Shown here: piece by piece, positions 26,201 to 39,800 of the stretch
How the letters are laid out: the number at the start of each line of letters is the position of its first letter
Position numbering within the stretch: the stretch's first letter is position 1
Assembly (NCBI GenBank): GCA_942486035.1
Contig: CALNXK010000165.1
Location: 953,501 to 1,017,500 of the forward strand
DNA length: 64,000 bases
Direction of reading: 5' to 3'
From: Porites lobata
Taxonomy: Eukaryota > Cnidaria > Anthozoa > Scleractinia > Poritidae
Program-made: the position numbers and the translations under genes
The notes under the pieces: generated by a model
The model's input: the letters and a program-made list of their open reading frames with translations, nothing else
The model's database searches: none
What the model was told of the DNA's origin: nothing

Positions 26201-29200
26201 ACTTAGACTTTAGCTTAAAGCCTCTCTCAGTTACTGGATGACTTAACACTCATGGAAATAATTGATCTCGTGAAGGACGCAAGTACGTTTTGACTTTGAT
26301 ATTTTCAACTTTGAAAATTGAAAGATCGCTCCCCACTAATGCAAAGAGAGTTTTCGCCTGTAAGAATTAGTAACAAAAGTTTCATCTTTTTTTAGCGAAA
26401 TTGTAGTTCAGTGGATATTTTCTCATTTTAGGGCTGTCCCTTGTGGTTATCTGTAGTTCTGAGAATGAAGACAGAGCTCATATGGCTGCAGCACTTGATC
26501 AGTACAGACTTAGAACTATTCCGTATTGCGCTGTGTCAAAAGATATCAGGCAATATCTGCAGACACAATTCAAGGTGTGCTCTCGACTACAAGGAAAGCT
26601 GCAAGATAAGATCCTTCAATGGGAACCTGCTGCCATGGTGGACAAGGAAAAGTAAGGAGAGAAAAATGCACTCTTTCTCTTTGCAATGCACTTTTTTAGT
26701 GACTTCATTTTCTGTGAGTTCTGTGACCCTAAGAGTGGATTTCTACTGCCGCGTATTTTTTTACGTGCGTACGTGCGTAAAATTTACGTTCGCAAATAAA
26801 ATAGAGGCAAAGAATAAACGGTCGTTCGTAAGCGTCTCAACAGCGTCTAAATCTCAACACTTTATATCTTGCGTCTATTCTATTTATGTGATTAACATTT
26901 ACGTACGTTAACGTGCGTAGCAAAAAACGCGTCAGTGGAAATCAATCTTAAAGCTAAACCTTTGTATACGAGGGGTCCTATTTAGTTTTAATTATCCATT
27001 GGCCAAAAGCTAGTAAAAGTTAAGATAAGGAAACCCAAAAATGCACACAATTAAACAGAACGTAGACAATGTAAACAACGGCAGACAATGTCAGCAGCGC
27101 CACCTAAAACACTATTCCCACCATTAGCAGTACCAACTCCACTATCATTACGTACAGCACAACAACAATCCAACAACTGGCAAAATCAGCGACTGCATCA
27201 GCCTCTCATTAACACTAGCAACACCTTACCGACAGCATCAGCGACTCTTCTGACGACTACCAATGACACCAAACAAACCGCTACCATAGAAAACAACACC
27301 AACACGAAGCATATTTCAAAAGTAGGTTGAGTTTGATCGTCCGGGTGAACGTAGTCCTGAATAGGACTGTTGTTGTTGACAGTGACTCACGTTTCGACAA
27401 CCTGTGCGGTAGTCATCTTCAGAGTCAAAGTGAGTTGTATCAGGTCAGTTGATGGTATTATACTCTGGTTATTGATCTGATTGGTCAATTACGTCGCGAT
27501 GTTATTGGTCGTCTGTCAGTTAAGCCGGAGGACAAACCGGAGGGCAGACAGGGAGCAGTATACAAGATCAAATGCTGCGACTGCCAGGCTTCTTACATTG
27601 TGCAAACCGGCAGAAACCTAAGCACGCGACTGGCCGAACACAAACGAACGACGAGGAATGCTGACATCTCCAATCACATTGCTGAGCACCATTTAAAGAC
27701 GAAACATCAAATTGACTGGGACTCTGCGAGATGTATGACGTATTCTACAGACTACTATCAACGTTTTATTTTAGAGAGCTGGTTTACTAACTTAGAACAA
27801 ACACCACTGAATCGTAGCCAACCGTTACCAGCGCCGTACAAACGACTTATTGACGAGATCAAGCAAAACTAACTACGAGAGAACGACTGGAGAAGTGACA
27901 ATTTGACTAACAATAGACGACTGTTTAACCGTGACAATAGACGGATCGAAACGCACCAATTACTGATTACGAGTCTTCATAGCCAATAACATCACGGCTT
28001 AACTGACAGACGACCAATAACATCGCGACGTAATTGACCAATCAGATCAATATCCAGAGTATAATACCATCAACGGACGTGATACAACTCACTTTGACTC
28101 TGAAGATGACTACCGCACAGGTTGTCGAAACGTGAGTCACTGTCAACAACAACAGTCCTATTCAGGACTACGTTCACCCGGACGATCAAACTCAACCTAC
28201 TTTTGAAGTGACTCCTGGGCTCAAACCTTTCACACAGCATATTGTAAGGCAAGTATATCTAACAACATAACATAGCCAACGGTCCCGTCATCTACAGTAC
28301 CAAACACCATTGCTACTAATAGGGAGCTCAAGCAACAACGACGGCGACGGCTAGGAAAACGTCACTTAAAAAGTGAAGTTGCGCTGCCTCAAACTTTGTC
28401 CCGAGTATTGCCTCGGGTTCAATTCGCCTAACGTTGGCTGTTTTGGCTGATTTCTAAAAGACCGTATCGAAGTTCAGGAAAAGAAAAAGAAAGTCGTTGT
28501 CTTGTGTTCACGTTTTTCAGAAAGAAAAAAGGCATTTTCACATCGTAGTCAACCAATTACGGTAAAGAAATGTACAAAAAAGGCATGATGCACCTGAAAA
28601 GTTGTTTTTTGCTAGTTGAACCTACTGCATTTTTGCCGTTCTCGTTGACGTCGCCGTCGTCGTTGCTTAAGCTCCCTAATCTCAGCAGCAGCAGCCGCGT
28701 CAATAGCACCACTGCCAACACCACCTTAAACACCAGCGTTATTAGCCTCAACCCATGAAAGTGACATTTTAGTGGCCACCGCCACTACCTTTTACAAAAC
28801 ACAGGCCAAACAGGATCAACAACAAGTGTGTCTTGTAATGTCTAAATTGACCTTTGTGTTTCCTATCTCTAAAAGAAACATTCCGTTCACCCCATACAGG
28901 TTGTCAGTGAGAGTTGTGTCCTCAGAAAGGGCAGGTTGCGGCAAGAGCTTGGTGGTTCAGCGACTTAGAGAACGCTTAGTTCAACTTGGAGACAATGATG
29001 CAGTATTGAGTTACCTCAGAGATGGGGAGGCAGATGTGCCTCTGTGTATCAGCATCCCAATTTATGGACCAGCTGTCGATCAGGGCTCCGTCGTGGAGTC
29101 CTTGTTACCACATATGATTGTTCCTGATCTGCCACTTTCCCGAATTTTTCACCTTGATGTCCATCCGTCGGTACTAAATGCTTTTTTTAGACAATATGTT

Positions 29201-32200
29201 TAAGCGTACTTTAAATGAATGTATATCACAGAAACGTATTAAAAAGGGCTGAGATAGCTACGATCTTAGAAATGTTGGAATTGGGCAAAATATTTTTATC
29301 CCACAAAAATACACTGAACACACTTGCCAATCAATAGGAAGGTATACTTAAGAACTGATTCGCTCCCATCTATTAACTGACCGTACCATCCTTGTGATGG
29401 TTGTATTTTGACAGGTGAAGAGTGGTCTTGACGCACTTCTGTTTAATCTCTTGATACTTGGTGTCTTGAAAAGTACTAGTGGACAGGTCTGGAGACGAAG
29501 ATTATCTGATTTGTATGTGATTGAGCTAACGACGGGGCCAACACAAGGGGTCAACGAAACCGTTCAAAGGCGACCGGTACTTTCTAAGGTAGGGTTCACT
29601 TAATCGTTAAGCCATCATCAGAGTGGCCTAAGAGATACTGTGGGAGCATTTATCTTATTTCTCAAGGAAAGAACCGATCAATGAAGAGCGCTTTTTATAT
29701 TTTAATGGCACCGATTTTTAAATCTTTAAAAAGACTTTCTGGACGATAGCTTGCATTGATGTCGCGTTTGCTTATCTTTTCTTATCTCTTAAATATTTCA
29801 TTTTTGTGGTCAATCATGCTAGGGCCTTTGCGGTTATTTGGTTAGCCCTATTCAAAAATGCCATTAAGACCACTGGGTAAGTGGCTCGTGGGAGTTTACA
29901 AGATCTTTGTTTCACTGGTAAAGTCATTTTTTTAAAAGCTGAAATGATATAATAATAATGATAATATTAAATATTTATACAGCACAATTTAACATACAGG
30001 AGGATATGATCAAATGCGCTTTACATATTACAATTGAATACGAGATTACTATGTTACCTATTTACAATTTTGAATTTACAATAAAATGCGAAGATGTATA
30101 CTATATGAAACACTATAAAGAAATTATAAATTAAACGCTTCTCTAAAATGAGTTTTAAGCAATGTCTTAAAGGTGTTGAAATTTTGCTGTGACTTTAATG
30201 ATTGCGGGAGAATGTTCCAAATCTTGGCGGATGCATAGGAAAAGGCTCCATCGCCAAGCAATTTTTTCGATCGTCGTGAATGGTCTTCCAACTGGATACG
30301 GGTGCTCGAGCGGAGGTTGTATGTCGAAGTCTTCTTGCTGGCGACCATGCTTTTTTGATACTTGGCCCATGAATGCACTTGAAACAGAGCATAGCAATCT
30401 TGAAATTGATTCTAAACTTAATCGGCAGCCAGTGAAGACGTATAAATGACGATGTGATGTGTTCGTGTCTTGGCAATGATCACACCAATCGGAGTGCCGC
30501 GTTTTGCACCCGTTGGAGCTTGCAAAGGTTCGTAGCGGCAACACCATACAATAGTCTATTCTCGATATCACAATTGCCTGAACAATCGACTCTATCTTCA
30601 AAGCTAAGATATCGTTTAATGCGCCCAATATTATGCAGATGGTAAAGTCCTGATTGACAAGTCTTGTTGATAGCGGGGTTTTCATGCTCAGATGGTTGTC
30701 GAACGACGTCCCTAGGTTCCGAACGTTGCATACTGCAGACACTTCCTGTGATCAATGCTGAGCTCTGATATGCTTATCTTGTCCAATTGCGCGTGGGTTC
30801 CGATTACAATTAATTCCGTTTTGTCATCATTTATCTTAAGTTTGTCAGCCGTCATCCAAGTCTTGATGTGTAGAATGCAATCTTGTAAAGCAGTTACCGT
30901 TTCCAATTCCCTCGCCCTGGAACCAGGCTTAAATGAGATATATAACTAGTTATCGTCTGCGTATACATGAACATCTGGGAAGTGGCGCTTCACTTCCTCA
31001 AATAGCTTGCTGGCATAAAGTACAAAAACGCAGCGCCCCAGACACGAACCTTGCGGCACACCTTGAGGTAGAGAGAAATCCTCTGAGAAGCTCCCATTAA
31101 GTAATACATGCTGTGATCTACCAGCTAGGCAGGATGTGAACCACTGAAGTGCAGTATCTGCGATGCCAAAAGTTACCTCTAGACGACGGAGAAGTACTTC
31201 ATGGTATTCAGTGTCAATGCTGAACTCAAGTCTAACAGCACTAGTAGAGTGAACCTCTGGTGATTCATGTTAAGCAAGATGTCATTGTGTACCTTAAGGA
31301 GAGCCGTCTCCGTGCTGTGGCCTACTCGATAGGCTGACTGGAGCGTTGGTTTGGTTGTACACTGCTCTCTCGGTAAGCTTCGACTCACAGGTCTAAGATC
31401 TGAAAGGGAGGCGCTTTAACAAGGTTTCTTGAGCTGTGGATCAACTAGAGCAGCTTTCCACGCAGCTGGAAAGTGTCCAAGAGCCAAGGAACAATTAACC
31501 ATAGAAGTGATTATTGGGAGGAGTTCTTCAAGGCTGCCCAGTAAGATAGACGTTTGAAAAGGATCGAACATACAACTTTTCTTAGCTGAAGCCTTAATGA
31601 GCTGGTATAGATCCTTCTCTTTCACTTCCTTGAAAAGACTTAGTGGTTCGAGATTTGAGCTGAAAGCAGGGTCGTCAATGAGGTCACTACATCTGTTCTG
31701 GGTAACATCGATACCGTCTAGCTCATTGTGGATATTAACGATCTTACGATGGAAATAGCGGGCAATGTCATTTGCCACAGCCACAGCAGCAGGTCTTCAG
31801 CGAACTTTGTCTTTCTCCACGTTTGCTCAGCCTTCAGTCGCTTTCTTTTCGCCTCGGCAATTGCTTGGTTAAAACTCATGTTTTCTTTAAAAAAAGTTCA
31901 ACAATTATTTTTCTTTAAACAAACAAGTCCATAGCTATGCCACTAGATACGCGAACGATTTTCACCTTCCTTTTTGTAGAACAAACCTTCGTAAATTTTT
32001 TCAGTTTCCAAGGACCTACTTATTATAAATCTATAGAAAATGTTATTAAAGAATCTAATTCTCTCCACTTATTGAAAACGAAATTGAAAAAGAACATTAT
32101 ATATGATATATTAGTTATAAATCTTGTAGTAAATAGCTATCTTTCTTCACATGCCTGATATTATTTTTATACTTATTGTTACATGTACCATACTTTATAT

Positions 32201-35200
32201 TTTGTCAACTCAGTCTATGTAATTAGTTAATTTATACTTACCTTCATTGTATTTTACTTTCGATCCTGGCCTTACTGTTACTGTTAACTTTATTTTTACT
32301 GTGAGGGAGCCCAATGTTTATAAGCCTCATGGTTTCTTTTTGGGCTTCCTCGCCACTTTCATTTGCTTTTGTGTAACTGTCTTGTTTTATTGTTATTTGT
32401 ATTTTGTGGTAAATCAAATAAAGTTACAAGTTAAAGTTACAAGTTACAAGTTGGTTGTACCAGGGGACCTGGGGCCTTGAACTCACTACTTTTTGTTACA
32501 GTGGTGCATGGCGATCTAGTGTACTGCTTAGGGTGGAGTTGTAACTTTGTACAAACTTGTCAAAATCTTCACAAGAGGATGGACACCCAACAATGCCTTG
32601 CAGGCACAGATCTAACTTCGCGATATCTTGCTTGAGGCAGTCAAGATCAACAGACTTGGTCTTCCAATGAGTCACCCTCTTGGCCTAGGGCGAGCCTTGT
32701 TTATGCGAATACTACAACAAACAACCGAATGATGAGAGAGCTAGCGACAACTGCATGGAGTTGATCCCAGCAGTGTCTCAGTTCTCCTCGTGATAACGAG
32801 ATCTAACCTGTGACTAAAATTTAATATATGTGCGGTTCGGTAACGTGCTGTTCAAGCCCAACAAATTCAAGTAGATCAAGGAACTTCACCGCGTCGATAC
32901 CATTTGGAACGTCCACGTGGATATTGAAATCCCCAACGACAAGCAAGCGTTCCTTTGATAAGATAACACATTCCATTAAATCAGCGAACTCCTTTAGGAA
33001 GGTGCTCGTGGGAACCCCGTGGTTTTCCGAAGGTTGTGTTCTATAAGCAATAATGATCCTGAGCTTGCAAGATGTCGGCAGTTGTACAAGTAGCTCAGAA
33101 TAATCTATGGCCTCCTTCTCAGCAGATCTGACGGTACTAACTCTTAAGCAGTCACGGAAGAGTAATCCTATGCCCCCTCCACCCCTTTCCGAGCGAGGAT
33201 AGTCAATTAGCTTATAACCAGTTGGGCGATGTTCGGCTCTGACTGCATCATCTCTCTTTTGTAGCCAGGTCTCGGTAATTGCGACGAGATCGTATTTGTT
33301 TTCGCATATATAGTCAACAAAGTCTGCCGTCTTATTTTTAACTGATTGCGTATTTAGTAAACAAAGCGACAACAGTCGACTATTGCCTGGTGTTTTATTC
33401 AGTGGAGCCCGTTTAATTTCAATAAGACTCGAGGTGTTACGAGCTGACCGACACTTTGCTCTAGATGCTTGTCCCAAGTGAGGAGAGTTGTTGTGAGGGA
33501 CCAGGATTTAGTTTGAAAACTAAATCTCCTTCTAACAGCGGGTGGAATGTTGCGGTGCTATTAGCATAATATGCACAAGGGCTCTTGCTCCGCCTAGATC
33601 TCTTCTTGATGGAGAAGACATAGCCTCCTTTGTTCAACACAGATCCCGTTGGGTACACAGTTGTGACAGCTTTGCCATTGTTGTTCAACGGTAAAACAAT
33701 AGACTCGTAAAATTCACTGTTTTGAAAGATCCAGGGTCTCAACGATAATTCTTGAAAATGCCAAATTATAGGGTTTTCTTGCCAGTTTTCAACGTGAAAA
33801 ATAGCCCAGGACCGTCTCTCAGATATTAGACAGCTATCTCCCGAGTCATTTCTACTATAGATGCTCACCAAAAAGGAACAGCGCGAGTAAAAAGCCCGGA
33901 GAGCAGAGTGTCGTGTCTGACCTTCATTCTTTTGACCTATGATACGATAGCAGAAGAGATAGTAGAAGATAGTAGAAGAGTTCAGTGAAGGAAAGCATTT
34001 AATCGCTAAATTTGTGTTTTTTCAATAGCGCGACGTTCGAAAAGTCAAAGCAGAGCCTTTTTACAGGCTGCTTCCTTCCATTAAATGTGAAACACCGTTA
34101 CGAACGTTGAGTCAGTTGAGGACTCAGAAAACGGGTAAGAAATTCTGTTTGAGCTGCCATTGGTTTGATTGAACAGATGTCCATCGTGCTTTATTTTAAT
34201 TTATTGTAATTGGTACTACATTTGTATAAACACAAAGAACGTTTGTATGACTAAAAGATCCGAGTCACGCACGGGAAAAGATACGCCACCTGGTTCTTTT
34301 ACTAGGGTCGTCTTCACATTCCTGTTACAATTGCAGAATCAGCAGTGTCGATGGGGATCCTTCGACTATAACTTGTACATTATACTAAAATCTCCTTAAT
34401 CCCCAATATTCACATGCAAATTCTCTAGAATGATCAACGTACATCTAGTCATGGAATAAGTTGAATTTTTTCAAACGTATTCGAAGGATTTGGTGTCCTA
34501 AAAATGACAGCAATATTCACTCATACCATAACTTTTTTCTCTTTCCTTTTCCGTAGGTGGTATTAGTCTCAACCCTCTGTTTGACAATGGTGAATTTCAA
34601 AGCTCACATGTTCAACGGGCGTTTCAGTACCTGAGTTTTTGGGAGTCAGCAAGAAAGAAACTAAACCAATTCTCGTTTATACCAACTAAGGTGATGGGTG
34701 ACCATGCAAAATGTATTGACACACTTGTAAGGTACACTCTATATAAAAATCTTTTTTCACCATTTCTTCAAGAATGGCCGAATTTGGCTATTAGTTCTTC
34801 GTGCGTCCACGAATAAAGGAGATTTCAAAATAGCCTTTGTAAGGTCATAATATAAGTTCATTTGTAGCTTGGTTTTGTACCTAGAGTTTGGATTTGACAT
34901 ACTTGGGCGGTGTCAAAAGTGACACAGTGTAAAAATAAACTGTTCCTTTTCAATAAACACGAGTTCTCAGTTTACAAGGCTTTTACTCTAGAGTCGTGCT
35001 CGCGCTATAAAATTACAAGGACAGCAAAACAATCATTTCGAAAAATAATCTTACTTGCCTCGTCAATTGTAGTGATGCCTATGGGAGATATGGAATGAAC
35101 AGCTATATTTCCAATGAAATGAGAAGGATTTAGTGATCGTTTATGCACTTTTTTCAGAAATTGTGGCGTTGTGGACCCGTCATGGGCTGAACTCCGTCAT

Positions 35201-36841
35201 TTTGTGAACTTCCTCGACTCTCAGCTCCAAGCTTGTGAAGCCAGTGCGTTTTGTAACATGAAACTTGTTGGAGACACTCTCAAGGGCTTTAGAAGCTTTG
35301 TGGTCCAATTCATGATCCTTATGTCACGGGTAAGAAATATGGAAAATGTGCGATCGCGAAGAATATGTGGCCCAGTTCCCAGGAGCTAAATGCTACCCAC
35401 CCAAACCCTTGGAAACAGAGCCTGAAATCCGGAAGGCGGTGGGCGCCATCTATGTTATATACAGTGAATTATTATTTGACATGGATATTAACTAGATTGC
35501 CGATCTTTTCCATGTCTTAAAGTTTTTCGGTATGGCATTCTTTTTCAACTCTGTTTTCATTTGGGTTTATTTTGAACCAAACATTTTTTCAGGGAAATCA
35601 ATATAACATCTTGACTATGTTCCTCAACGAAGCATTGAGAGAGTGACAAAATTAGGGTACCGTAAACCCTTTATTAAGTCCCCCAGGGGGCTCCTTTATT
35701 TCAAACACATTTGATAGGTGGTGGGGGGGGTATTTGGGACGTGGGGGCTACATATTTAGTTTACGCAAAGAAGATGGTATAACATCTCCATAAAGAACTA
35801 CCGTGTAAAGTGGAAAAGCTCAAGTACAAGAAGTTGAAGGTCATGCAGCCGAGGATCGAAAACAAATCCGAACGTCTAGTGTGGATCAGTCCACACAGAG
35901 TTTTACTGTCGCTATTGATTAATACAGTCTATTATTTATTATTGAATGATAACAAGGGGGAGGGAGGGGGGCTTAAAAAAAGGGGGGCTCTTACTAACTA
36001 TTTTCTCCTAAAAAGGGAAGACTTATTAGAGAGGAGGTAGCTAATTGAGAAGAGAGGAGTGGGCTTAATAGAGGATTTACGGTAGCTAACATTCCTGCTT
36101 TTTGTCCCCATTTCCAAACCCTTAAGGTGGTTAGTATGCATAATTTATGAACCAAAAAGCTCACAATTTAGTGTTGTCCCTATTGTACTGACATCTTCAA
36201 GTTCGTGGCAATTCGTTGTCCCTGTAATGAACTTCTTTTTTTAAGGATTTTGCTACACCATCTCTAAACGATGTTGCTGATGATGACGCAGAAGAAACAG
36301 CTGTTGTTCAGTTGTCTTTAAGAAGACACTGGGAAACCAGGTATGATTTTAAAACATTATAATTGGTAAAGTTAAGATTCATTTAAAGGGGGAGTCGCTT
36401 AAATCAAAGTATTCGATTTCTTGAAGCAATTTTCCCAGTTATTTTATCTCTTTGGTACTATTCGTGCTATGTAGTTTTAAAGTCTTATCAAGTTATGATG
36501 TTCCTGTTCAGATGAAAAAGTAAAATTTGTGGTATTTCCTATACTACTTTTACAAAGGTTGTCTAAGATTTGTAAAATATTATCCTTCCTTTCGCTTTTT
36601 TTTCTTTATTTTTGTTGATGTATTTTAATTTTTTTCAACAGCTTACATCCCTACATTTTCTTCAATCAAGATGGCGTTACCATGACGTTTGTTGGCTTCC
36701 ATATTGACCAAAATGGCAATTTAATTGATCCAGACAGTCGTGTCATCATCCAGCCTAATTTGATGTCAGACCATTTACGTACTGGTCTTTTCATCCAAAA
36801 AGTTGACATGGAAACTAACTACGAATCTTGGAGCAAGTATG

Positions 36842-36891
<50 letters not shown>

Positions 36892-39800
36892 TTGTATTCT
36901 GGGTAGAACGTATTCCGTAGAGCGCTCAATTCATTTAATTGAAGAGCATTGATTATTAATAATCACAGGAGTTCAGTCTTCAGGAGTAATCATTGATCGT
37001 TTATTGCGACAGTGCTGTTTCGTATGGTCCGAAATTGTAGGACCACACTCATCAGGCAACTTCAACGATTGACCGTTAAAATTAAAAGCTGGCAGTAAAT
37101 ATAGGGATGCGTTAAGAGATAGTATCTAGGTAACAGATGGATTGTGTCTTAGTTATATATATATATATATATATTTATTTGACATGATATTTGTAGACTT
37201 TGATTCTTCTGTACCAAGTTTCTTACAACGTGTTTTCTTGTACCATGATGGGCTAAGGTTAAGGGGTTGTTTTTGTTTAACTTAGGGCACAGAAAATCGA
37301 GAAGCTTTGTGGAGTGATGGGTGTTGAATGGCCCAATGATCCGGATGATTCATACGAACTAACCACGGACAATTTAAAGAAAATTTTAGCCATCCACATG
37401 CGCTTCAGGTAAGTGAAATCCTTTAAAATTAGACATGAGAAATGTGTGATTACCTTCACACTCAAATAGCCCCATTTAAAATTACGAGCACTAAAGCCTC
37501 AACTGCATGGCAAATTAATTGTTAATTATTGGAGAGTTAATCATGTGACAAAAAAAGATCAAGTAACACTGGATAACCCGTACTTACGGATTCCAGCAGA
37601 AATGTGCACACCGCCACCACAATTTTCTTCTTTTCCTCCATCTCCACGACACAATTCTATTGTCTTTTCTCCCCCACTACCACTGCTGGAATTCCATTGT
37701 CTTCCCTCTTTCTCTACCACACTGCCACCGTTACGTTGCTTTCCCTGCTCCTCCTCCACCACCACATTTACGATTTCGTTGTCGTCCTCTTTTCTCCTCC
37801 AATCCGAAACGGTTATGTTGTTTTACCTTCTTTAAAAGCAACACGACGGCTTTATTGTCGTGTAATTCTTCTTTACCAAACAGCTGCGGCTACGCTCTCT
37901 TCACTTATATACGACCACCACAATTTTATCGTTGTCCTTTCTCCTCGACCACACTTTCACGATAACGTTGCCTTCTACTCTCCATCATTACCAGCACAAT
38001 TTCCGTCGTCTTCCGTCCTTTCCCACCGCACAGCCCCGATTACGTTGTCTACACCTCTTCAAACCACCACCAGCGCCACCTTCGTGGTTATGTTTTCTTC
38101 CCTCGTCCGCCATCGCCATCACCCCCACAATTTTTTGGGCGCCCTTCCTCCACACCAGGAGGCTAATGTTATTTTTCACCGCTGCCACCACAATTTTATC
38201 GTCGTTCTTTCTTGTTCACCAACCTACCACAGTTACTGGTATGTTATCTTCCCTCCTCCACCACCTCCACCACAACTTTATTGTCGCCTTTCCCTCTTTA
38301 CCACACTTCCACGGTTATCTTGTCTATCCTCCTTCACCGCACCGTCACGGTTCTGTTGTCTTCTCTTCTCCACCTCGATCACGACCAAAAAACTCCAGAA
38401 ACCTGCTTGCGCTCCGTTAACCCGGTCACAGTTTTGGCCAAAGTCTTAGTATACTTTGTTTTTTCTTTTACACTGATACATTTGAAGATGTGGTATTCCT
38501 GTGGTCATAATGGGAGAGACAGGTTGTGGAAAAACCAGCCTTATTCGGTTCATGTGTGGCTTACAATCAGGACCCGGAGGACCCAAGAACATGTTGCTCA
38601 TGAAGGTAAGAAACCACTAACTATCGTAAATCTCATTTATTCATTTTTATAATTGAATTTTTAGTTGGGGGAGATTTATGTTTTCCTTTTTATCTTAAAA
38701 ACATGTCTTTACTAAAAAATAATCAGCGACCCTATTACCTTTAATTCCACATTTAGTGTTCATTATCTGGCTCTTGGCACTTTGGGAAGTAAAACGTTCG
38801 ATAGAGTCAGTAATTCGTTCCTCATTGTGCCTTAACAGGTTCACGGAGGAACATCCCACAAAGACATTGAGAAGAAAGTGGAGGAGGCTGAGAAGATGGC
38901 CAGAAAGAACGAAAGCCATGGCATTGATACGGTGTTATTCTTTGATGAGGCCAACACAACAGATGCTCTAGGGATGATCAAAGAGGTTATGGTGGATCGC
39001 AGAGTCAACGGTAGAAAAATAGGAGTTGGGCTCAAAAGATTGCAATTCATTGCAGCATGTAATCCTTACAGAAAGTAAGCACGCATCTGCCTGGCCTGTT
39101 GTTGCTCTATCTTTAAGCAAATATACATGCTACTGACACATTTGTTTTGCTTGTAGACACACGGAACAAATGATCCATAAACTGGAATCAGCTGGCCTGG
39201 GTTACCATGTTGCAACTCAAGAAACACATGATCGGCTTGGTAAGACGAAGGCTTCTACGGCAGTAGTGAGCATTCCGTTTGCGGCATACTTTAAAATGTG
39301 AAGAAAATGCTCCTTTGGCTTCATTTGAACTTACCATAATGAGTCATGTTTCGAAAGTCTGAAGAAAAATAGCTCTGAAAAGTTTCTTTTGCTAATAGAG
39401 GAAACCTGCTACATCAAACTGACGTTAGAGTCAGTGTGTTACAAAATGGGAGAAAGCAGAAAGAACCAATTTAGATTTCATGAACAGATTGAAATACTTT
39501 TGGCATCTTTAGTTATCTTTACTTTGTACTCCCTTATTTAGTTTTCAGGAAAAAAAGTTCATTTGCTTTGTTTTATGCCAGGGCGCATTCCTCTTCGTCA
39601 CCTGGTCTACAGAGTACATTCTCTGCCAGAGAGCATGCGTCCTTTGGTCTGGGACTTTGGCCAACTGAAACCTGAGATCGAGGAGCTCTATACGCGTCAA
39701 ATTGTCAGCAGATTTGTAAGTGGACATAATATATGGATTTACACAGGGCTAAAAGCGAAGCTCCAATTAATAAAGTTGTAATTTAAATCATACAATAAAC

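Larger units (their letters stand above)
27315..28207 (+). mobile_element. Penelope-like element fragment between inverted LTR-like arms
   Basis: The arms 27315-27524 and 27990-28207 are inverted copies more than 200 bp long and nearly identical. Between them, a plus-strand frame at about 27540-27872 reads AVYKIKCCDCQASYIVQTGR then STRLAEHKRTTR, the GIY-YIG endonuclease of Penelope-like elements, ending IDEIKQN and a stop. The reverse transcriptase part is missing. Each arm carries a CTGAAGA ... GAAA core like a hammerhead ribozyme. It lies in intron 20 of the RNF213-like gene. Confidence 0.85.

Noticed and set aside
29605..29632. TCATCAG near the start of intron 22 (minus-strand CTGATGA)
   Set aside because: No GAAA at the right distance and no stem pairing.
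37559..38449. Long Thr/Ser/Pro-rich frames
   Set aside because: Repeat translations of the degenerate CACC minisatellite.
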